Below, piece after piece: positions 25,016 to 33,969 of a stretch of 64,000 nucleotides of DNA. How positions within the stretch are numbered: the stretch's first letter is position 1; every line of letters starts with the position of its first letter. A program made the position numbers and the translations under genes. Under the pieces are notes generated by a model. The model saw only the letters and a program-made list of their open reading frames with translations, made no database searches and was not told where the DNA came from. This DNA is from Pseudocitrobacter cyperus (GTDB lineage: Bacteria > Pseudomonadota > Gammaproteobacteria > Enterobacterales > Enterobacteriaceae): contig NZ_JAYMYY010000001.1 in assembly GCF_039889165.1 (NCBI RefSeq), positions 1,178,001-1,242,000 of the forward strand, in the 5' to 3' direction.

Positions 25016-26608
25016 TTACTCGATACCTTTACTACGCAGGTAATCTTCATAGTTACCGGTGAAGTCAATCACGCGCTCCGGCGTAATCTCAATCACACGC
25101 GTGGCAAGCGAGCTCACAAATTCACGGTCGTGAGAGACGAAGATCAATGTGCCAGGATACATCTCCAGCGCCATGTTCAGGGATTCAATCGATTCCATAT
25201 CCAGGTGGTTAGTCGGTTCATCCATCACCAGCACATTCGGTTTTTCCATCATCAGCTTACCGAACAGCATGCGGCCCTTCTCACCACCGGAAAGTACTTT
25301 CGCCGGCTTCTTGATATCGTCCTGGCTGAACAGCAGACGTCCCAGAATGCTGCGCACCGCCTGTTCGTCATCGCCTTCCTGTTTCCACTGGCTCATCCAG
25401 TCGAAGACAGTCAGATCATTTTCAAACTCAAACTCATGATCCTGCGCGTAGTAGCCAATTTGCGCGTTTTCCGACCATTTCACCGTTCCCGCGTCCGGCG
25501 TCAAATCGCCCACCAGGGTTTTCATGAGCGTGGATTTACCCACACCGTTGGTTCCCAGAATCGCCAGCCTCTCACCGACTTCCAGCAGGAGTTTTACCCC
25601 TTTAAACAGCGGGCCGTTATCAAAGCCTTTGCTGAGACCTTCCACTTCCAGCGCGTTACGGAACAGCTTCTTATCCTGTTCGAAGCGAATGAACGGGTTC
25701 TGGCGGCTGGACGCTTTCACTTCGTCGAGTTTGATTTTATCAATCTGACGTGCGCGAGAAGTTGCCTGACGGGATTTAGACGCGTTGGCGCTAAAACGAC
25801 TGACGAAGGATTGCAGGTCAGCGATCTGCGCTTTTTTCTTGGCGTTATCGGCCAGCAGACGTTCGCGCGCCTGCGTCGCGGCTGTCATGTACTCGTCGTA
25901 GTTACCGGCGTAAACGCGCAGTTCACCGTAGTCGAGATCCGCCATGTGAGTGCAGACCATATTCAGGAAGTGACGGTCGTGCGAAATGATGATCATGGTG
26001 CTGTCACGTTCGTTCAGCACCTGCTCCAGCCAGCGGATGGTGTCGATGTCCAGGTTGTTCGTTGGTTCATCAAGCAGCAGAATATCCGGGTTAGAGAACA
26101 GCGCCTGTGCCAGCAGCACACGCAGTTTCCAGCCGGGCGCAACTTCACTCATAGGGCCATAATGCTGTTCCAGCGGAATACCCACGCCCAACAGCAGTTC
26201 ACCGGCGCGCGCTTCAGCAGAATAGCCATCCATTTCACCATAGAGCACTTCCAGATCGGCCACTTTATAGCCGTCTTCTTCGCTCATTTCCGGCAGGGCA
26301 TAGATGCGGTCACGCTCTTGTTTGACTTCCCACAGCTCTCCATGCCCCATGATGACCGTATCCAGAACGCTGAACTCTTCAAACGCGAACTGATCCTGAC
26401 GCAATTTACCAATACGTTCATTCGGATCGAGAGAGACGTTGCCCAGCGTCGGCTCAAGGTCGCCGCCGAGGATTTTCATAAAGGTGGATTTGCCGCTCCC
26501 GTTAGCGCCAATCAGGCCGTAACGGTTGCCGCCGCCAAATTTGACGGAGATGTTTTCGAACAGCGGCTTACTGCCAAACTGCATGGTAACGTTGCTGGTA
26601 ACTAACAC
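25016..26608 (-). CDS. ybiT: ABC-F ATPase YbiT
   Basis: 530 residues, the E. coli length. Two nucleotide-binding domains with Walker A GANGSGKST and GTNGVGKST, Walker B ILLLDEPTNNLD and VLVMDEPTNHLD, and a charged linker (RERLLADNAKKKAQIADLQ) between them. ABC-F proteins bind the ribosomal E site and relieve stalled translation; there are no membrane segments. Divergent from ldtB across 217 bases. Confidence 0.95.
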   Translation of the reverse strand: MLVTSNVTMQFGSKPLFENISVKFGGGNRYGLIGANGSGKSTFMKILGGDLEPTLGNVSLDPNERIGKLRQDQFAFEEFSVLDTVIMGHGELWEVKQERDRIYALPEMSEEDGYKVADLEVLYGEMDGYSAEARAGELLLGVGIPLEQHYGPMSEVAPGWKLRVLLAQALFSNPDILLLDEPTNNLDIDTIRWLEQVLNERDSTMIIISHDRHFLNMVCTHMADLDYGELRVYAGNYDEYMTAATQARERLLADNAKKKAQIADLQSFVSRFSANASKSRQATSRARQIDKIKLDEVKASSRQNPFIRFEQDKKLFRNALEVEGLSKGFDNGPLFKGVKLLLEVGERLAILGTNGVGKSTLMKTLVGDLTPDAGTVKWSENAQIGYYAQDHEFEFENDLTVFDWMSQWKQEGDDEQAVRSILGRLLFSQDDIKKPAKVLSGGEKGRMLFGKLMMEKPNVLVMDEPTNHLDMESIESLNMALEMYPGTLIFVSHDREFVSSLATRVIEITPERVIDFTGNYEDYLRSKGIE

Positions 26609-26825
26609 GGAAGTATCCTGAGGAATGTGACAAACCGCCTATTCTGCCACAATTCTGAATTAAAATCGCCCGCCTTCGTCGCGGGCTAAACTGTCACAGA
26701 AGTGAAAAAAATGTGATTTCGTACACATCCTAATTCCATGGCGAGGGGAATGCACATATAATGCGCTCCCATCAATCATCCAATTTTCCAACCACAGCCT
26801 GAGTGGCACTGATATTTCACACAAC

Positions 26826-27746
26826 ATGAAAATAAAATTAACCACACTTTTCGCTGCGGCGCTTGCTGTCGTAGGATTCTGTAAAACAGCCTCCGCCGTG
26901 ACCTATCCGTTGCCGACGGATGGTAGCCGGGTCATTGGTCAAAATCAGGTGATCACCATCCCTGAAAACAACAAACAGCCGCTGGAGTACTTTGCGGCCC
27001 AGTATCAGATGGGTCTCTCCAACATGCTGGAAGCGAACCCGGGCGTGGATACCTATCTGCCGAAGGGCGGCACTGTGCTGACCATCCCTCAGCAGTTGAT
27101 TCTGCCGGATACCGTACATGAAGGGATTGTCATCAACAGCGCGGAAATGCGTCTGTATTACTACCCGAAAGGCACTAACACGGTGATCGTGCTGCCGATT
27201 GGTATCGGCCAGTTGGGTAAAGACACCCCAATTAACTGGACGACTAAAGTTGAACGTAAAAAAGCAGGCCCAACCTGGACGCCGACTGCCAAGATGCATG
27301 CAGAATATGCGGCAGCAGGCAACCCGCTTCCGGCCGTCGTTCCGGCTGGCCCGGATAACCCGATGGGTCTGTATGCGCTGTATATCGGTCGCCTGTATGC
27401 CATTCACGGTACCAACGCCAACTTCGGTATCGGCCTGCGTGTAAGCCACGGCTGTGTGCGTCTGCGTAACGAAGACATCAAATTCCTGTTCGAGAGCGTG
27501 CCGGTTGGTACCCGCGTACAGTTTATTGATGAGCCGGTTAAAGCGACCACCGAACCAGATGGCAGCCGCTTTATCGAAGTTCACAACCCGCTGTCTACCA
27601 CTGAAGCACAGTTTGAAGGCGGCGAAACCGTGCCGGTGGTTCTGAACTCTGCGGTACAGAAAGTCACGTCTCAGTCTGACGTTGACCAGGACGTGCTGAA
27701 TCAGGCGATTCAGAACCGTGCCGGTATACCGATTCGTCTGAACTGA
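26826..27746 (+). CDS. ldtB: L,D-transpeptidase LdtB (YbiS)
   Basis: 306 residues. A signal peptide ends about ASA|VTYPLP; then a LysM-like stretch (NKQPLEYFAAQYQMGLSNM) and the YkuD catalytic domain with SHGCVRLRNED, catalytic Cys near residue 210. The E. coli enzyme attaches Braun lipoprotein to meso-diaminopimelate in peptidoglycan in the periplasm. Nearly identical to E. coli over the catalytic part. Monocistronic, closed by a strong terminator. Confidence 0.95.
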   Translation: MKIKLTTLFAAALAVVGFCKTASAVTYPLPTDGSRVIGQNQVITIPENNKQPLEYFAAQYQMGLSNMLEANPGVDTYLPKGGTVLTIPQQLILPDTVHEGIVINSAEMRLYYYPKGTNTVIVLPIGIGQLGKDTPINWTTKVERKKAGPTWTPTAKMHAEYAAAGNPLPAVVPAGPDNPMGLYALYIGRLYAIHGTNANFGIGLRVSHGCVRLRNEDIKFLFESVPVGTRVQFIDEPVKATTEPDGSRFIEVHNPLSTTEAQFEGGETVPVVLNSAVQKVTSQSDVDQDVLNQAIQNRAGIPIRLN

Positions 27747-27761
27747 TTTGGTTCAGATGCA

Positions 27762-27797
27762 AAAATGGCGAAGCTGATGCTTCGCCATTTTTTTTGG
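27762..27797 (+). terminator. Terminator of ldtB
   Basis: AAAATGGCGAAGC and GCTTCGCCATTTT pair around TGAT, followed by a run of T. Confidence 0.92.
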
Positions 27798-27843
27798 GCA
27801 TGAGTGCGTTTTTTTCCCCTCTCCCCAACGAGCACAGTCGGTT

Positions 27844-27876
27844 CCCTCTCTCTGTGGGAGAGGGTTAGGGTGAGGG
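27844..27876. repeat. Intergenic repeat of the CCCTCTC-GTGGGAGAGGG type
   Basis: CCCTCTCTCTGTGGGAGAGG followed by GTTAGGGTGAGGG. A closely related copy lies after glnQ at 38953. This kind of small hairpin repeat is common between enterobacterial genes. Confidence 0.65.
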
Positions 27877-27894
27877 CACCAGCGCGCACTCCCC

Positions 27895-28611
27895 TCACCC
27901 GTTATTCACCATCACAAACCCGCCGTGATCGTAACGATAATGGCAGTGCGCATACTCCAGCGGCGTACCGTCTTCCAGATAGATAACCTGCTCCAGTTCC
28001 AGCACCGGGTCAGTCTCGTCGCAGTTGAGATACTCTCTGTCGCGAACATCCGGTTTACAGGCGCGCACCACACGGTAAGCGCCCATCATTTTTAATCCCA
28101 GCGTTTCACGCACGTAGCGGAATACTGAGCTTTCCAGATGCGATTTATTAAGCCCCGGCACCAGGGCAACGGGCATTACCGTCATATCCAGCGATATCGG
28201 TTCACCGTTGACCAAACGCAGGCGGATAAAGTCGTAAACCGGCGCGTCCGCGCCGATCATCAGCGCGGTTTGCTCTTTCTCATCCGCAAAACGCAGTTCA
28301 AACTGAATCACCTGGCTTGTCACCTCGCCAAGATGTCGCCAGGTTTCCGTCGCACCGTAATAGTCGCTACCTGAGACATCCCACTGCGAAATCTGGTTGA
28401 CGTTTTTGCGTACAAACGTCCCCTGCCCCTGGCGAGCGTAGATAAGCCCCTCCACAATCAACTGACGCATCGCCTGTTGAATGGTCATCCTGCTGGTATT
28501 AAATTCGGCCGCCAGCGCCAGTTGATCGGGCAGCGGTTGTGTGGCCGGATAGTGCTGGCTCAAAATACGCTGCTTAATTTCCTGCGCGATGGAGAGATAC
28601 TTCGCCGCCAT
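27895..28611 (-). CDS. GntR-family (HutC/UTRA type) transcriptional regulator
   Basis: 238 residues. The N-terminal winged helix (YLSIAQEIKQRILSQHYP, then EFNTSRMTIQQAMRQL and YARQGQGTFV) is followed by a UTRA ligand-binding domain (LELEQVIYLEDGTPLEYAHCHYR near the end). It is the second gene of an operon with the GH1 enzyme, 20 bases downstream of it. It probably represses that operon through the tandem palindromes at 30025-30058, with a phosphorylated beta-glucoside or breakdown product as effector (inference). Confidence 0.88.
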   Translation of the reverse strand: MAAKYLSIAQEIKQRILSQHYPATQPLPDQLALAAEFNTSRMTIQQAMRQLIVEGLIYARQGQGTFVRKNVNQISQWDVSGSDYYGATETWRHLGEVTSQVIQFELRFADEKEQTALMIGADAPVYDFIRLRLVNGEPISLDMTVMPVALVPGLNKSHLESSVFRYVRETLGLKMMGAYRVVRACKPDVRDREYLNCDETDPVLELEQVIYLEDGTPLEYAHCHYRYDHGGFVMVNNG

Positions 28612-28631
28612 CCTCTGCTCCTGTATCGGTG

Positions 28632-30005
28632 TTACATCGCTTCGCCGTTGCTGTGGATCACCCGCTTAAGCCACGCGTAGCTTTTCTTCGGCACACGACG
28701 TAAATCCTTCAAATCATGGTTTTCACGGTTCACATACACCACGCCGTAGCGCTTACGCATGTCGCCCTGGGAGCTGAGGATATCAATTAACCCCCATCCC
28801 AGATAGCCCACGACCTGCGCGCCATCTTCGAACATTGCCGCTTTCATCGCATTGATATGGTCACGATGATAGGCGATACGGTAATCATCAGCGATGGGCG
28901 TTTCGCCATCCCAGGACTCAATCACCCCAATGCCGTTTTCAATCGGGAACACCGGTAAGCGCCAGTCGTTATAGTAGCGGGTGATGATGCTGCGAAAGCC
29001 GAGCGGGTCAATCTGCCAGTTCCATTCAGTCGCCTTCAGGTGCGGATTCGGGGTATCACCGAACACCATATAGTTGTTCACGCTTGTCCCTTCCGGTATG
29101 GGCTCGCTGCTTAACGTGCGGCTGGCGTAGTAGCTGAAGGCCAGGTAGTCATTTTTGAGCGTCGCCAGTACAGCGAGATCCTCATCGCGATAAATATCCC
29201 GCAGCCCTTCACGTTCGACAAATGCCATCACTTCCGGGCTGTAACCCTGCCCGCTAAACGCACGTAACAGATTCTGATTAAAGAACTCATCCAACTGACG
29301 GGCGCAGAAAACATCGCGTGGCTTGCAGGTGGCGGGATAAACCTGAGCATGCGCCAGCATGCCGCCCATCAGCCTGCCGGGTTTGTTCTGATGCAGATAG
29401 TGCGTCAGGTGGGCGTGGGCCATCATGACGTGGTGCTGAATCTGGTAGAGCTCGCGCAGGGTTTTCTCACCCTGCATATAGCCGGAAATCAAAAATGCTT
29501 CCGGCATATGGTAGAGATTTTGCTCGTTAAAGGTGAGCCACCAGGTAACCTGATCGCCAAAACAGTCGATCATCTTTTTACCGTAACGGATAAACGCTTC
29601 CATCACCCGACGATCGGTAAAACCGTTATATTTTTCCGCCAGCGCCAGCGGCATGTCGAAGTGGTAGAGGCAGATCATCGGCGCAATACCCCGCGACAGT
29701 AACGCATCAATAAAGCGCTGATAAAACGCGATCCCCTCTTCATTAAACTCGCCGTCACCGTCGGGGCAGACACGGCTCCAGGCGATCTGGAAGCGGTAAC
29801 AGGTCATCCCCAGATCCTGCATTAAATCAAAATCTTCTTCGAAGCGATGATAGCTATCGGTGGCAACTTTCCAGTCAGAGGTGTTCTCTTTCGGCTCGCG
29901 AATGTCATAAACCGACATCCCTTTCCCGCCCTCGTCCCATGCCCCTTCGGTCTGCATGCTGGAAACAGAGTTTCCCCACAAAAATCCTTCTGGCAGTTTG
30001 TTCAT
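28632..30005 (-). CDS. GH1-family 6-phospho-beta-glucosidase
   Basis: 457 residues from the ATG at 30005. Opens KLPEGFLWGNSVSSMQTEGAW, typical of phospho-type GH1 enzymes. Acid/base Glu is in TFNEQN and the nucleophile in FPIENGIG; the C-terminal S-Q-G-D-M-R-K-R-Y segment resembles the Ser-Lys-Tyr phosphate pocket. It would split beta-glucoside 6-phosphates in the cytosol. No PTS gene is adjacent, so the importer must lie elsewhere. Not part of the E. coli ybiS-ybiR interval. Confidence 0.85.
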   Translation of the reverse strand: MNKLPEGFLWGNSVSSMQTEGAWDEGGKGMSVYDIREPKENTSDWKVATDSYHRFEEDFDLMQDLGMTCYRFQIAWSRVCPDGDGEFNEEGIAFYQRFIDALLSRGIAPMICLYHFDMPLALAEKYNGFTDRRVMEAFIRYGKKMIDCFGDQVTWWLTFNEQNLYHMPEAFLISGYMQGEKTLRELYQIQHHVMMAHAHLTHYLHQNKPGRLMGGMLAHAQVYPATCKPRDVFCARQLDEFFNQNLLRAFSGQGYSPEVMAFVEREGLRDIYRDEDLAVLATLKNDYLAFSYYASRTLSSEPIPEGTSVNNYMVFGDTPNPHLKATEWNWQIDPLGFRSIITRYYNDWRLPVFPIENGIGVIESWDGETPIADDYRIAYHRDHINAMKAAMFEDGAQVVGYLGWGLIDILSSQGDMRKRYGVVYVNRENHDLKDLRRVPKKSYAWLKRVIHSNGEAM

Positions 30006-30024
30006 CAGCGCGTCCTCAGCAATA

Positions 30025-30058
30025 TGACTAGTCAAATAAAGTATATGACTAGTCATAT
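30025..30058. promoter_or_regulatory. Tandem palindromic operator of the GH1-gntR operon
   Basis: TGACTAGTCA occurs twice, at 30025-30034 and 30046-30055, with centres 21 bases apart (two helical turns). The second copy extends to the perfect 16-base palindrome ATATGACTAGTCATAT. HutC-type GntR proteins bind such short palindromes. Confidence 0.75.
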
Positions 30059-30081
30059 TGAAAAAAGGCGCAAAAGGCAAT

Positions 30082-30110
30082 GGATCGGCTCACTTTTTGT
30101 GAGCCTATCC
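30082..30110 (-). terminator. Terminator of mntR-ybiR
   Basis: GGCTCAC and GTGAGCC pair around five A/T bases and the stem continues in GGAT/ATCC with one mismatch. It lies 7 bases beyond the ybiR stop. Confidence 0.7.
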
Positions 30111-30116
30111 TAAAGA

Positions 30117-31235
30117 TCAAGCATAATTAAGGAGATGCAGCAGCCCGTAAGCGACCAGCGCCGCCCAGAGCAACAGGGGCAGAGAGTACAAATGGAAACG
30201 CCACCAGATCCGGCGGTCGTTGGCCATACGCAGGGCGATAAGATTAGCCAGCGACCCGGGCAGCAGCCCGAAACCGCCGACATTGACCGCCCATGCCAGC
30301 AGCGTGGAGGGCGGCACATAGTTCAGCAGCAGAATGGTGGAAGGCACATTACTGATCACCTGCGACAGCCCTATCGCGGTCAGCCACAGCGAACCGTCTG
30401 ACAGTTGCTCGACACCGTGCAAAAGATCCTGCAATGCAGGCAACTGCGTCAGCAGGTGAACATCGATAAACATCGCCATAAAGACCAACAGCAGCGTCCA
30501 GTCAACGCTATAAACTACACGCCGCTCAAGTAACAGAAACCCCGCCGCCACGCAAGCCAGCCCCCACAGTTCAAATCGCATTTCCAGCGCGGCAAGAAAG
30601 ACCAGATAGAACGCCAGACAGCTCCACACCAGCTTTGGCCGCCACGACGGGGTCGCATCGCTGCTCTGAAACTGCAATTTTTTAGCAGGGAAACACAACC
30701 AGCTCAACAGCAGTATGCTCGCCATCATCGCCAGCGCCAGCGGCAACATTTGCAGGGTGAAAGCCGGAAAGCTCAGACCCGATCGCCCCCACAGTAAAAT
30801 ATTCTGTGGGTTACCGATAGGCGTCAGCAGCGAACCGGCGTTCACCGCCAGCGCTTCAAAAATGATCAAACGGTTCACCGGAATGGCGCACCATTTTTTG
30901 AGCGTCAGGGTCAGCGGGACAACGATAAACAGCGCGACATCATTGGTCAGAAAGGTCGACAGCACAGCCGCCGCCAGCACCATAAAGAGTGCCAGTTGCC
31001 GCTCGGTGACAAAACGGCGCACCATCTTACGCCCGAGCACATCAAAATAGCCGCTCTGCTCGACACCTTTGGTCAACAGCATCAAACCACTAAGGGTAAT
31101 AATGGTGTGCCAGTCAATCGCCGCGGGCCATCGCGTCGGGGCAAAGGGAACCAGAAAAGAGAGAATAACGCCAATAAGCAGCAGCAAATGCAGAAAACGA
31201 TCGTGCGCCAGCGATCGAACAAAAGGTAGCGTCAT
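30117..31235 (-). CDS. ybiR: Inner-membrane anion transporter YbiR
   Basis: 372 residues, as in E. coli. About ten hydrophobic segments; LTPIGNPQNILLW and STFLTNDVALFIVVPLTL are typical of the ArsB/CitM ion-transporter superfamily. The start overlaps the mntR stop by 4 bases, so both are translated from one transcript. E. coli has the same arrangement. Substrate not established; link to manganese is only by context. Confidence 0.92.
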   Translation of the reverse strand: MTLPFVRSLAHDRFLHLLLLIGVILSFLVPFAPTRWPAAIDWHTIITLSGLMLLTKGVEQSGYFDVLGRKMVRRFVTERQLALFMVLAAAVLSTFLTNDVALFIVVPLTLTLKKWCAIPVNRLIIFEALAVNAGSLLTPIGNPQNILLWGRSGLSFPAFTLQMLPLALAMMASILLLSWLCFPAKKLQFQSSDATPSWRPKLVWSCLAFYLVFLAALEMRFELWGLACVAAGFLLLERRVVYSVDWTLLLVFMAMFIDVHLLTQLPALQDLLHGVEQLSDGSLWLTAIGLSQVISNVPSTILLLNYVPPSTLLAWAVNVGGFGLLPGSLANLIALRMANDRRIWWRFHLYSLPLLLWAALVAYGLLHLLNYA

Positions 31236-31705
31236 TCAACGTACTGCCCATTTTTTTCCGTAAACAAACGGAACACTTCCAGCGTCTCTTCGCTGACATG
31301 GTGTTCGATTCCTTCGGCGTCGCGACGGGCGATATCCGGGCTTATGCCCAGCGCCATTAAGAAACTTTCAACAATCTGGTGGCGCTCGCGACTCTCCTGC
31401 GCCAGCTTCTCGCCTTCCGGCGTTAAAAACACACCACGCCAGGGGATCTGTTCAATCAACCCGACCCCCGCCAGACGTTTGAGCATTTTCGCGACCGTCG
31501 GCTGTGAAACGCCAAGCCGGGCAGCCATATCGACCTGACGCGCCTCGCCTGATTCACGAATCAGATCAGAAATCAGCTCAACATAGTCGTCTATCAGCTC
31601 CCGACGGTGCGCTTCCCGTACCTGGCGGAACCCTTCAACGTGTTCTTCCACATTAACCAGTTGCGTCACTTTTTGGGTCGTCGGCTTACCTGCACGGCGG
31701 TTCAT
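31232..31705 (-). CDS. mntR: Manganese-responsive repressor MntR
   Basis: 157 residues (E. coli 155). DtxR-family winged helix with AARLGVSQPTVAKMLKRL near residue 60, then the metal-binding dimerisation domain with the H-x-x-x-E pattern (ERHQIVESFL) and IEHHVSEETL. It represses mntH and mntS when Mn is ample. Divergent from mntS, with a perfect MntR-box palindrome in between. Confidence 0.95.
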   Translation of the reverse strand: MNRRAGKPTTQKVTQLVNVEEHVEGFRQVREAHRRELIDDYVELISDLIRESGEARQVDMAARLGVSQPTVAKMLKRLAGVGLIEQIPWRGVFLTPEGEKLAQESRERHQIVESFLMALGISPDIARRDAEGIEHHVSEETLEVFRLFTEKNGQYVE

Positions 31706-31811
31706 GGCACTTCCTCATCAGGGTGACGCATCAAAGCATCTTATAAATTGCCCATATTGTAATGGATCGTGCTCTGAGTACAAAAATTTAACGTTTAGCC
31801 ATAGCTATATA

Positions 31812-31829
31812 ATATAGCCTGTGCTATAT
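31812..31829. promoter_or_regulatory. MntR box upstream of mntS
   Basis: ATATAGC and GCTATAT form a perfect inverted repeat around CTGT, fitting the known MntR operator (ATAGCA... GCTAT). It lies 57 bases before the mntS ATG. Confidence 0.8.
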
Positions 31830-31886
31830 CTGTATGTAATGCAGACACTCATCAGGGAATGACGAGCGCAAAAGCAGGAGGTTACA

Positions 31887-32012
31887 ATGAACGAATTGAA
31901 GAGGTGTTTACGCGTGTTTAGTCACTCTCCTTTTAAAGTCCGCTTAATGCTGATCAACATGTTGTGCGACATGATCAACACGAAACCGCAGCAGGACAAC
32001 AAACCCAACTAA
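31887..32012 (+). CDS. mntS: Small manganese-homeostasis protein MntS
   Basis: 41 residues: MNELKRCLRVFSHSPFKVRL then MLINMLCDMINTKPQQDNKPN, clearly the homologue of the 42-residue E. coli MntS (MNEFKRCMRVFSHSPFKVRL...). AGGAGGT lies 7 bases before the ATG. In E. coli it raises cytosolic Mn by inhibiting the MntP exporter. The MntR box upstream indicates repression by Mn-MntR. Low complexity: basic N terminus, hydrophobic middle, polar end. Confidence 0.93.
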   Translation: MNELKRCLRVFSHSPFKVRLMLINMLCDMINTKPQQDNKPN

Positions 32013-32294
32013 CGCGGCGTCGCGGTACGACGCTCTGTTTTTTTCGCTTCTTTTTGTGCCCAGACTAACCCGGCGTGTATAAAACCCCCACATTTCTTCC
32101 GCTTTTGTAATCACCTTCGCAAAACATTTTGTTATGGGTAGTTGACCTAAAACAGCGCGCGCTTTATCTTCGTCCGGCCCTGCACTTTTGCGGCTCGCAG
32201 ATGCGGAGCTTCCCCCCTTCTCTATACGCAATAATGTCCGGCAAAAGCCCCTTGACGCCAGGGGACGCACATGGCGTTTTTATAGTTGCGATTT

Positions 32295-33878
32295 ATGAAT
32301 GTCACGCTGAAAGAAACTCTCGCCGCCCGTGGACTCGCGCTGAATCCGTGGACGGGTCTCTATTTCCTGCAAGCACTACTGATCAACCTGGCGCTGGGTT
32401 ACCCCTTCAGCCTGTTGTACGCGGTGGCGTTTACCTGCGTGCTACATCTCCTGTGGCAAGCTGCGCCGAAAGTACAAAAAGTCGTGCTGGGCCTCTACTC
32501 ACTGGTAGCCGCCCTCTATTTTCCGTTCAGCCAGGCCTACGGTTCGCCGAACTTTAATACCCTGCTGGCGCTGCATTCGACGAACATCGAAGAGTCTACC
32601 GAGATGTTCACTATTTTCCCCTGGTACAGCTATCTGGTGGCGCTGTTTATTTTTGCGCTTGGCGTGATTGCTGTGCGCAGGAAGGCAGGCCCGGTGAAAC
32701 GCTGGGGTAAGATGGAAACTCTGTGTCTGATTTTCAGCGTCGGCACCTTTTTTGTGCAGCCGATTCAAAACCTCGCCTGGGGCGGCGTGTTTAAGCTCAA
32801 AGATACGGGGTATCCGGCTATTCGTTTTGTGAAAGACGTCATCGTCAACAATAACGAAGTTATTGACGAACAACAGCGTATGGCGCAGTTCGCGCAGATG
32901 AAAGACACCTGGACCGTGACTTCCGTTAAGCCCAAATACCATACCTATGTGGTGGTGATTGGCGAAAGCGCTCGTCGCGATGCGCTGGGCGCGTTCGGCG
33001 GCCACTGGGATAACACCCCATTCTCAAGCTCGGTAAATGGCTACCTGTTTAGCGATTATATCGCCGCCAGCGGCTCGACGCAGAAATCGCTGGGGCTAAC
33101 GCTCAACCGGGTGGTCGACGGGAAACCACAATATCAGGATAACTTTGTGACTCTCGCCAACCGCGCAGGTTTTCAGACCTGGTGGTTCTCTAATCAGGGG
33201 CAAATCGGTGAATACGACACCGCTATCGCCAGCATTGCGAAACGCGCCGATGAAGTGCAGTTCCTTAAAAGCGGTGATTTTGAAGCCGATAAAAATACCC
33301 AGGATACCGCGTTACTGAAGATGACAGCACAGGTGTTTGCTGCGCAGCGCACTCAGCCGCAACTGATTGTGCTGCACCTGATGGGCTCACACCCGCAGGC
33401 CTGTGACCGCACACATGGCAAATACGATGTGTTTGTACAATCCAAAGAGACCTCCTGCTATCTCTATACTATGACGCAAACCGACGATTTGCTGCGCCAG
33501 CTCTACGATCAACTGCGTAACAGCGGCGACAGTTTCTCTCTGGTTTACTTCTCAGATCACGGTCTGGCGTTTAAGGAACGCGGCAAAGAGGTGCAATATC
33601 TGGCGCATGACGATAAGTTCCAGCAGAACTTCCAGGTGCCATTTATGGTGCTGTCGAGCGACGACAAAGCGCACAAGGTCATTAAAGCGCGCCGTTCTGC
33701 GAACGATTTCCTGAATTTCTTTACGCAATGGACGGGGATCAAGGCGAAAGAGATACGCTCACGCTATCGCTTTATCTCAGAACAGAAGGCGGGGCCGGTC
33801 TATATCACCAACTTCCAGTTGCAGAAGGTCGATTACAACCATCTCGGTACGGATCTGTTTTCGACGAAAAGCCGTTAA
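32295..33878 (+). CDS. opgE: Phosphoethanolamine transferase OpgE
   Basis: 527 residues from the ATG at 32295, matching the E. coli start MN(V/L)TLKE(T/S)L. Hydrophobic segments in the first 160 residues anchor it in the inner membrane; the periplasmic sulfatase-fold domain has VVVIGESARRDALG, the SGSTQKSL segment with the candidate nucleophile Thr, and LHLMGSHPQACDRT. It adds phosphoethanolamine to osmoregulated periplasmic glucans. The upstream gap 32013-32294 shows T-rich sequence after mntS (TCTGTTTTTTTCGC) that may end that transcript. Confidence 0.93.
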   Translation: MNVTLKETLAARGLALNPWTGLYFLQALLINLALGYPFSLLYAVAFTCVLHLLWQAAPKVQKVVLGLYSLVAALYFPFSQAYGSPNFNTLLALHSTNIEESTEMFTIFPWYSYLVALFIFALGVIAVRRKAGPVKRWGKMETLCLIFSVGTFFVQPIQNLAWGGVFKLKDTGYPAIRFVKDVIVNNNEVIDEQQRMAQFAQMKDTWTVTSVKPKYHTYVVVIGESARRDALGAFGGHWDNTPFSSSVNGYLFSDYIAASGSTQKSLGLTLNRVVDGKPQYQDNFVTLANRAGFQTWWFSNQGQIGEYDTAIASIAKRADEVQFLKSGDFEADKNTQDTALLKMTAQVFAAQRTQPQLIVLHLMGSHPQACDRTHGKYDVFVQSKETSCYLYTMTQTDDLLRQLYDQLRNSGDSFSLVYFSDHGLAFKERGKEVQYLAHDDKFQQNFQVPFMVLSSDDKAHKVIKARRSANDFLNFFTQWTGIKAKEIRSRYRFISEQKAGPVYITNFQLQKVDYNHLGTDLFSTKSR

Positions 33879-33923
33879 ACGCAGATTGGCCTGGTAGCAC
33901 CGCGCTGCCAGGCATTCGCAGGC

Positions 33924-33955
33924 AAAAAAAATCCGCCACAAGGGCGGATTTTTTA
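33924..33955. terminator. Bidirectional terminator between opgE and ompX
   Basis: AATCCGCC and GGCGGATT pair around ACAAG, with a run of A before and T after, so it can end both convergent transcripts. Confidence 0.92.
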
Positions 33956-33969
33956 CATCACCTAAGTGA

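Noticed and set aside
25130..26605. Open frame of 491 codons on the plus strand
   Set aside because: It lies entirely opposite ybiT, a conserved gene; codon bias of ybiT keeps the antisense frame open. No recognisable domain.
31800..32012. RybA small RNA antisense to mntS
   Set aside because: Known at this locus in E. coli, but I cannot see its promoter or terminator clearly enough here to place it.
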